From assembly GCA_016704145.1 (NCBI GenBank), contig JADJAS010000006.1, forward strand, positions 1-64,000: a DNA stretch of 64,000 nucleotides, in the 5' to 3' direction. Every line of letters starts with the position of its first letter. Position 1 is the first letter of the stretch. A program made the translations under genes and the position numbers. The notes under the pieces were generated by a model. That model searched no databases and was not told where the DNA came from. It saw only the letters and a list, made by a program, of their open reading frames with translations. Positions 59,032 to 64,000 of the stretch are shown here, one piece after another. This DNA is from Rhodocyclaceae bacterium. Lineage in GTDB: Bacteria; Pseudomonadota; Gammaproteobacteria; Burkholderiales; Rhodocyclaceae.

Positions 59032-60513
59032 TCACAACACGGTCGCGACGATGTTGCCCGACGGCGCCCCGGCGGCCAGCAGCCTGTCGCGGGCAGCATC
59101 GACGAAAGCATGGTCGCCGGCCAAGTAGATTCCCTTCTCCGCCAAGGCGCCATCGGCCACGACCAGCGCCGCAGCCGCCCGCCCGCCGGCGTCGGCGCCA
59201 TTGTCGGCGTCGAGCGCGCGATAGCTGAAGTGGTCGAGCGCCCCTGCCCAGGCACGGCACTGGTTGGCGAGATACTGGCCGCCCGGCCGCGTCGCCGCCC
59301 AGTACACCGCGATTTCCGGGAAACAGTCGAGCGACAGGGCATGTTCGACCAGGCTCTTCACCGGCGCGAAGCCGGCATCGCGGCAGACAAAAGCCAGCGG
59401 CAGGCCACGCTCGGGCCGCAGCACGAAATCGCCGAACGGCCCCCAGACGTTGATCGGGTCGCCCGCATGCACCGCGCCGGCGAACAGCCGGGCGGCAAAG
59501 CCGTCGCCGCTCTCGGCGTCGGCGCGGGTGACGTGGAACAGCAGGTTGCGATCGTCGCAGGGACAGGAGGCGACCGGATAATCGCCGCGGAAATCGATGC
59601 CGCCGCCCGCGTAGCCGAGCGTGACGTTCTGGCCGGCCAGGAAGCGCAGCCGGTTGGTGCGCGGCGTCTGCAGGTGCAGCAACAGGGTGTCGGCATCGAG
59701 CGACGCAACGCTGCGCACCCGCGCGACGATCTGCTGCTCCGGAATATCGACGGGTGATTGCGCCTCGACCATCTCGATCACCAGGTCGCTCACCGCCGTG
59801 TGCGAGCAGAGCAGGCGATAGTTCTGCGCCCGCTCGACTTCCGAGAGCGGATAGTCGGTATTGCGGACCTGACGCGTCTGGCCGGCGATCAGCCGCGCCT
59901 TGCACAAACCGCAATTGCCGTTGCCGCAGCCGTAGGACGGCGCCAGGCCGGCGTGCAGCGCCGCCTCGAGGATGGTCTCGGAACCCTCGACGAAGAACTC
60001 ATGGCCCGAAGGCCGGATCGTCACCTGCGCCGTCATCACCCGCAACATGTCGTTCATCACCGCCACCGTATCGTCGGAGTCCTGGCTGCCGAGCACGGCG
60101 GCCAGCCCATCGTCGAGCATTCCGGCCAGTTCGCGCGCCGGCGCCGCGCCGTCCTGCTCCAGAACCTCGATGCGCGCGCGCACCGTCGTCAGCAACTCGT
60201 GGTAGCGCGCCAAGTGGCGGCGCAGGCTGTCCAGTTCCTGCCCCTGCGCGAACAGGCGCTGCGCCAGCACTTCCTGCGAGGGCAGCAGGCGCTCGCGCAC
60301 GCGCCGGCCGAACGCCTGCTCCTTGATCTGGACAACGCGCTCGAAAGCGCCGCTTTCCTCCAGACACAGGTCCGGATAGACGCGCCGCAGTTCGGCGCCA
60401 TCGACCATGCCGTCGTGGGCCGCCAGATCGCCGTCGCGTATTTTCTTCTGCAACTCGCCGCGGGTGACGCCGATCAGCTGCGCCGCCCGCGACAATGTCA
60501 ATAGCTGTGCCAT
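59032..60513 (-). CDS. 2Fe-2S ferredoxin/FAD/NAD reductase with an added N-terminal region
   Basis: Electron-transfer flavoprotein of 493 residues. Residues ~165-245 are a plant-type ferredoxin domain with CGNGNCGLC (Cys196, 201, 204) and Cys236. Then come an FAD domain (with RGDYPVAS-type flavin motif) and an NAD-binding domain to the end, as in phenol hydroxylase or CDP-6-deoxyglucose reductase subunits. The first ~160 residues are unusual: a HTH-like start (LSRAAQLIGVTRGELQKKI) and a coiled coil (about 80-122). No oxygenase is adjacent. ATG at 60513. Confidence 0.85.
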   Translation of the reverse strand: MAQLLTLSRAAQLIGVTRGELQKKIRDGDLAAHDGMVDGAELRRVYPDLCLEESGAFERVVQIKEQAFGRRVRERLLPSQEVLAQRLFAQGQELDSLRRHLARYHELLTTVRARIEVLEQDGAAPARELAGMLDDGLAAVLGSQDSDDTVAVMNDMLRVMTAQVTIRPSGHEFFVEGSETILEAALHAGLAPSYGCGNGNCGLCKARLIAGQTRQVRNTDYPLSEVERAQNYRLLCSHTAVSDLVIEMVEAQSPVDIPEQQIVARVRSVASLDADTLLLHLQTPRTNRLRFLAGQNVTLGYAGGGIDFRGDYPVASCPCDDRNLLFHVTRADAESGDGFAARLFAGAVHAGDPINVWGPFGDFVLRPERGLPLAFVCRDAGFAPVKSLVEHALSLDCFPEIAVYWAATRPGGQYLANQCRAWAGALDHFSYRALDADNGADAGGRAAAALVVADGALAEKGIYLAGDHAFVDAARDRLLAAGAPSGNIVATVL

Positions 60514-60599
60514 TTCCTCGCCAGGCCCGTTCTGGTATCGCCAGTGCCAGCATAACCGAGATGCGGGCGACCATGCCAACCTGGCGAACGGCCACCACC

Positions 60600-60622
60600 A
60601 AAGTCAGCCGTCGCGGCACGCC
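60600..60622 (+). repeat. Dispersed 23-nt motif, copy 20
   Basis: Perfect core, arms CGCG (3 of 4) and CGCC. Intergenic, 87 nt upstream of the reductase start. The 157-nt gap 60514-60670 holds nothing else evident. Confidence 0.8.
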
Positions 60623-60670
60623 GGCCAATGGGGCGTGGCAGGTAGCGGCGTGAGGACGCGTAACGCCCGC

Positions 60671-61228
60671 CTACTGTCGCGCCGGCAGCAGCGAACGCAC
60701 CAGCGCGTCGCGGTCGAGCTGGTAATCCACCGCGCCAAGCACGACGTTGCCGTCGAGCTCGATCACCTTCATGTTCACGAACACGCGGTCGGCGCTTTCG
60801 GCATAGGTGCCGGCGACGATGGCGCGGGCATTGTGCTGGCGAGCGATGTCGCGCACTTCGCGCGTCAGGATCAGTTCGCCTTCGTTGCGCTTCATGTAGA
60901 GCTGGCTGCGCAGCTTGACTTCGACCACGCGGTAGCCGCCCTGGACGAAGCGGCCAGCCACTTGTTCGGTGATCAGCCGCCCGAGCGGCGAGGATTCATC
61001 GAGCCGGTTGAGGTTGACCAAGGTGGCGACCACCAGCGGCGCCTCGGGAGCGAGTTGGGGGCGTATCTGGGCGGCCAGCGCGTCGGCGGCGGCGTAGCTG
61101 ACGCGGGTGATGTCCACGGCCGGACGCCGGGCCGTGGTCGTCGGCGGTACCTCGGTGCCCGCGCAGGCCGCCAGCAGCAGCGCCAAAGTCAGCAGCGGCG
61201 GGACGCCGATCCGGGCCAGGCGGCGCAT
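60671..61228 (-). CDS. FlgO-like lipoprotein
   Basis: A 185-residue outer-membrane-type lipoprotein: signal with lipobox LLLAAC (Cys about 22), then a fold with LVVATLVNLNRLDESSPLGRLITEQV and YMKRNEGELILTREVRDIARQHNARAIVAGTY, the pattern of FlgO proteins that support flagella in Vibrio. No flagellar genes are near. It is coupled to the upstream lipoprotein (TGATG). Copy 21 of the dispersed motif lies in the signal peptide. Confidence 0.82.
   Translation of the reverse strand: MRRLARIGVPPLLTLALLLAACAGTEVPPTTTARRPAVDITRVSYAAADALAAQIRPQLAPEAPLVVATLVNLNRLDESSPLGRLITEQVAGRFVQGGYRVVEVKLRSQLYMKRNEGELILTREVRDIARQHNARAIVAGTYAESADRVFVNMKVIELDGNVVLGAVDYQLDRDALVRSLLPARQ
61185..61207 (+). repeat. Dispersed 23-nt motif, copy 21
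   Basis: Perfect core and arms. Inside the signal peptide of the FlgO-like lipoprotein on the opposite strand, read as V-P-P-L-L-T-L-A. Confidence 0.85.
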
Positions 61229-62166
61229 CACTTCTTGCCGGCCGGCACCGGCGCCGGCGTGGCCGCCACCGGCGCGACCGACACGGGGTCGGGACACGGC
61301 CGGTCGAGCGGGCAATCGCCGGTGACGCGCAGCACCGCCGCCTTGCCATCGCCCGGCGCACCGCCCGGGGCAACGCCTTTCGGGCACAACTCGAACAGCG
61401 CGCAGATTTCCTTGTCGTAGAGTCGCTTGTCGGTGTCGGCGATGTAGTAGGCGCTGGTGGCGCGCGCCAGATAGCGCTTGGCGTCGGCGACGGAGACGGT
61501 GACGAGGATTTCGGCCTGCGGCGTCTGGCCGGCGGCGAATTCGGCGCGGAACCAGTGCAGGGCGTCCTGGGCCGGCGGCGTCGCGCTGGCGCCAACCGGC
61601 ACGGGCGTGGCGACGTCGCGCAGCGCCCAGATGCCCGGGCCGAGTTCCACCGGCACGCCGGCATGGCGATACTGCGGCCGGTTGGCGGTGAACATCACCG
61701 GCTGCACGTCGATATCCACCGTTAGTTCGGCATCGGCGGCGCGCGCCACCTGCACTTTCTGCTGGACCAGCGTCGTGACGATCTGGCCGTGGAAGGCACG
61801 CCCGAACTCGGTCATCGGCGTCGGCGGCCGCACCTGCACCAGGCTGCACTTGTCGACGCCCGGACCGCAAGGCGCGCGCCGGCGCAGCATCTCGACGATG
61901 GCGCGGCCGGTATCGTCGGCGATGGCGATCCAGTGCTGGCCGGCTTGCAGTTTCGGCTGCGTGGCCGTCTTGAAGTTGCTGGCAACCGGCGTCTCGCCGT
62001 GGCTGGCGGTCAGGCGCGGCTCACCGGCGTGAATCGGCGGCCCGGCGCGCGCCGGCCCCAGGGTCGCCGGCTGGCCGGCACAGCCGGCGAGGCCCGCCAG
62101 CGCGCAGACCGCTATCCACGACGCCACGGCCCGTGTTGGCGGCAATATCGACAACGTGCTGATCAT
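61228..62166 (-). CDS. Exported lipoprotein of unknown function
   Basis: 312 residues: signal peptide with lipobox LAGLAGC (Cys about 28), a body with paired cysteines (APCGPGVDKCSL, KEICALFELCPKG, GDCPLDRPCPDP), and a Pro/Ala-rich tail ending PVPAGKK. I do not recognise the family. It is translationally coupled to the FlgO-like gene, so the two probably act together in the envelope. The ATG at 62166 has no strong ribosome site. Confidence 0.75.
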   Translation of the reverse strand: MISTLSILPPTRAVASWIAVCALAGLAGCAGQPATLGPARAGPPIHAGEPRLTASHGETPVASNFKTATQPKLQAGQHWIAIADDTGRAIVEMLRRRAPCGPGVDKCSLVQVRPPTPMTEFGRAFHGQIVTTLVQQKVQVARAADAELTVDIDVQPVMFTANRPQYRHAGVPVELGPGIWALRDVATPVPVGASATPPAQDALHWFRAEFAAGQTPQAEILVTVSVADAKRYLARATSAYYIADTDKRLYDKEICALFELCPKGVAPGGAPGDGKAAVLRVTGDCPLDRPCPDPVSVAPVAATPAPVPAGKK

Positions 62167-62308
62167 GCGGCGAATGTAGCGCCCGGTCGGCGGCGACAAT
62201 GCGCCAAGCAGGAGGAGAAAACGCGGCTTTTCGCGCCGCTCGCCGCGAGCAGCGCGCCGCCCGCGTGTCCTGTTACGATGACCGCCCGTTGCCCGCCGCC
62301 GATCCGAC

Positions 62309-63514
62309 ATGACTGCCGCGCCCGCTTGCCGTTTCTGGCCCGTCGCCCTCGCCGCCGCCGCGATCCTGATGATCACCAACGGCATACGGACCTCGTTCGG
62401 CCTGTTCATCGCGCCGATCGACGCGGCCACCGGCATCGGCGTCGCAGATATCAGCCTGGCGCTGGCCTTCACCCAGCTGATCTGGGGCGCCGTGCAGCCG
62501 GTGGCCGGCGCGTTCACCGACCGCCACGGCGCCACCCGCGTGCTCGCGATCGGCTGCTTCCTGCTGGTGGGCGGCGTGGCGCTGGCGCCGCTCTTGCCGA
62601 CCACGCTCGGCCTGATCTTCACCATCGGCATCCTGGCGCCGCTGGGCGCCGGCATCGGCAGCTTCTCGGTGCTGCTGGGCGCGGCGGCGCACCAGCTGCC
62701 CGCCTCGCGCCAGGGCATGGCGTCCGGTTTCATCAACGCCGGCAGCTCGTTCGGCCAGTTCCTGTTCGCGCCGCTGGCACAGGCGCTGATCACGCTGCTC
62801 GGCTGGATGGGCGCGATGTGGTCGCTGGCGCTGATCGGCCTGGCCATGCTGCCGATGATCCGCGTGCTCGGCGGCGGCGCGCCGCACCAAACTCAGCCGT
62901 CGCCGCCCGGCGGCCTGCGGCGGGCGGTTGCCGAGGCCATGGCCGACCGCAGCTATCTGCTGATCCACGCCAGCTTCTTCACCTGCGGCTTCCATATTGC
63001 CTTCCTGGTCACCCACCTGCCCGGCGAAGTGAATCTTTGCGGCCTGCCGGCCACGGTGGCCAGCTGGTCGCTGGCCATCATCGGCCTCTCGAACATTTTC
63101 GGCAGCCTCGCCGCCGGCTGGTGGGTCGGCCGCTATCGCAGCAAGTACGTGCTGTTCTGGATGTACGGCTCGCGCGCGGCGGCGATCCTGATGTATCTCG
63201 CCCTGCCGCGCACCGATCTCAACTTCTACCTGTTCGCCGCCGCCATCGGCTTCAGCTGGCTCGCCACCGTGCCGCCGACGGCGCGCCTGGTCGCCAAGCT
63301 GTTCGGCACGCGCTACCTGGCCACCCTGTTCGGCCTGACGCTGCTCACCCACCAGATCGGCGGTTTCTTCGGCGCCTGGCTGGGCGGACTGGCGCTCACG
63401 CGCGGCGGCGACTACACGTGGATGTGGTATGCCGACACGGTGCTGGCGCTGGCCGCCGCCCTGTTCAACCTGCCGATCCGCGAGGCGCGCATGGAGAGGC
63501 CGATGCCGGCCTGA
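62309..63514 (+). CDS. MFS transporter
   Basis: Inner-membrane transporter of 401 residues with twelve predicted helices and the loop 2-3 signature FTDRHGATRVLAIG. The first helix has NGIRTSFGLFIAPID, typical of the MFS branch related to monocarboxylate/oxalate transporters. Substrate unknown. Divergent from the lipoprotein gene with 142 nt between. A degenerate repeat copy (22) lies in the central loop. Confidence 0.9.
   Translation: MTAAPACRFWPVALAAAAILMITNGIRTSFGLFIAPIDAATGIGVADISLALAFTQLIWGAVQPVAGAFTDRHGATRVLAIGCFLLVGGVALAPLLPTTLGLIFTIGILAPLGAGIGSFSVLLGAAAHQLPASRQGMASGFINAGSSFGQFLFAPLAQALITLLGWMGAMWSLALIGLAMLPMIRVLGGGAPHQTQPSPPGGLRRAVAEAMADRSYLLIHASFFTCGFHIAFLVTHLPGEVNLCGLPATVASWSLAIIGLSNIFGSLAAGWWVGRYRSKYVLFWMYGSRAAAILMYLALPRTDLNFYLFAAAIGFSWLATVPPTARLVAKLFGTRYLATLFGLTLLTHQIGGFFGAWLGGLALTRGGDYTWMWYADTVLALAAALFNLPIREARMERPMPA
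62889..62911 (+). repeat. Dispersed 23-nt motif, copy 22 (weak)
   Basis: Core AAACTCAG (7 of 8), with poor arms CGCC and CGGC. In the central cytoplasmic loop of the MFS transporter. Listed because the 12 bases AAACTCAGCCGT differ from the strong copies by one. Confidence 0.45.
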
Positions 63515-63564
63515 CCGCAAGGAAATATCTGGCCTGGCCGACTGAATGCGCCGGGCAACGCGTA

Positions 63565-63984
63565 CTATTTCTTCCTGCCTTTCGCCTTGAATGGCAGCTC
63601 CAGTTGCTCGATGGCCACGACCTTGAATTCCGGATCCTTATGGACCAGTACCGCACTGCTTTCGACAGCGCTGGCGGCAATCCAGGCATCCGCCAACGAC
63701 AAGGGATGGCGAGCCTTCACCTCCGCGGCCCGCTTCAACAGTGCCGGCGATTCATGAACCCATTCGATCGGCAGGGCCAGACACTGCTCATGGGCAAGAC
63801 GCCCGGCGGTCTCACCCTCGTCGCGCCAAACGCGATAGGTGATTTCCATCAACGTGATGAAGCAACCCAGGCAACGCACGCGGCCGTCCCGCGCTTCCCC
63901 CAGCAGGGCCGCCACCCGATCCGCCCCCGCCTCGTCGTCGCGCAGCGTCAGCAACGCGGAGGTGTCGAGCAGATAGCGCTTCAT
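63565..63984 (-). CDS. PIN-domain toxin, VapC-like
   Basis: 139 residues with PIN acidic residues in LLDTSALLTL, TLMEITYRVW and LSLADAWIAASA, and a basic C-terminal tail (FKAKGRKK). The antitoxin would lie just beyond the window end; only about 16 bases remain, so it cannot be seen. ATG at 63984. Confidence 0.88.
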   Translation of the reverse strand: MKRYLLDTSALLTLRDDEAGADRVAALLGEARDGRVRCLGCFITLMEITYRVWRDEGETAGRLAHEQCLALPIEWVHESPALLKRAAEVKARHPLSLADAWIAASAVESSAVLVHKDPEFKVVAIEQLELPFKAKGRKK

Positions 63985-64000
63985 TCCTTGCTCAGTTCAT

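Overview
The window reads as a chromosomal segment of a Betaproteobacterium, most likely from the Rhodocyclales. The grounds are GC-rich coding sequence, the rRNA operon order 16S-tRNA-Ile(GAT)-tRNA-Ala(TGC)-23S-5S, and clusters typical of that order (tyrS divergent from an M23 peptidase and anmK; mnmA-nudJ; pntAB; glcDE; cytochrome c'). This is inferred from protein and RNA content, not from a database search.

Layout. 1-5.6 kb: one complete rRNA operon on the minus strand, with its promoter, boxA sites, processing stems and two spacer tRNAs. 5.6-12.4 kb: housekeeping genes (tyrS, M23 peptidase, anmK, cytochrome c', a small DUF2322-like protein, purB, a glutathione S-transferase). 12.5-20.1 kb: an accessory block with a Tat-exported subunit plus GMC flavoprotein dehydrogenase, a formylglycine sulfatase, an octaheme cytochrome fused to TPRs, and an AraC-type regulator. 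20.2-28.7 kb: mnmA-nudJ, ilvE, a zinc finger, waaF, an NTF2-like protein, a phosphomannomutase, then a soluble chemoreceptor and a diguanylate cyclase that share the CZB zinc-sensing domain, and a VTT membrane protein. 28.9-29.5 kb: an AbrB/VapC toxin-antitoxin pair.

29.6-36.0 kb is the most notable region. Two convergent operons encode two different cysteine-rich exported peptides, each with its own DUF692 (MNIO) enzyme and DUF2063 partner, and one also with a DoxX membrane protein. These are bufferin-type ribosomal peptide pathways. Next to them lies an ECF sigma factor/anti-sigma operon. The same promoter-like sequence (TGTAAG, 16-17 nt, CGACYA) stands in front of both peptide genes and in front of the sigma operon, which suggests one self-amplifying regulon. 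The first gene of the sigma operon is a frameshifted peroxiredoxin remnant.

36-64 kb: alaS, glycerophosphodiesterase plus an orphan binding protein, a RhlE helicase, a glycerate kinase remnant, pntA-pntB, corA, a PP2C phosphatase, a MaoC hydratase, a glycolate oxidase locus whose glcF is separated from glcDE by an N-acetylglutaminylglutamine-amidotransferase-like gene and others, a reductase with an unusual N-terminus, two envelope lipoproteins, an MFS transporter and a second VapC toxin.

Across the window runs a dispersed 23-nt semi-palindromic motif: AAAGTCAG, 4 nt, GGCG, 3 nt, CGCC. I found 22 copies by eye in both orientations, 16 inside genes and 6 between genes. The stretch from 9.2 to 20.1 kb has none, which fits a later arrival of the accessory block. 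I do not recognise this element.
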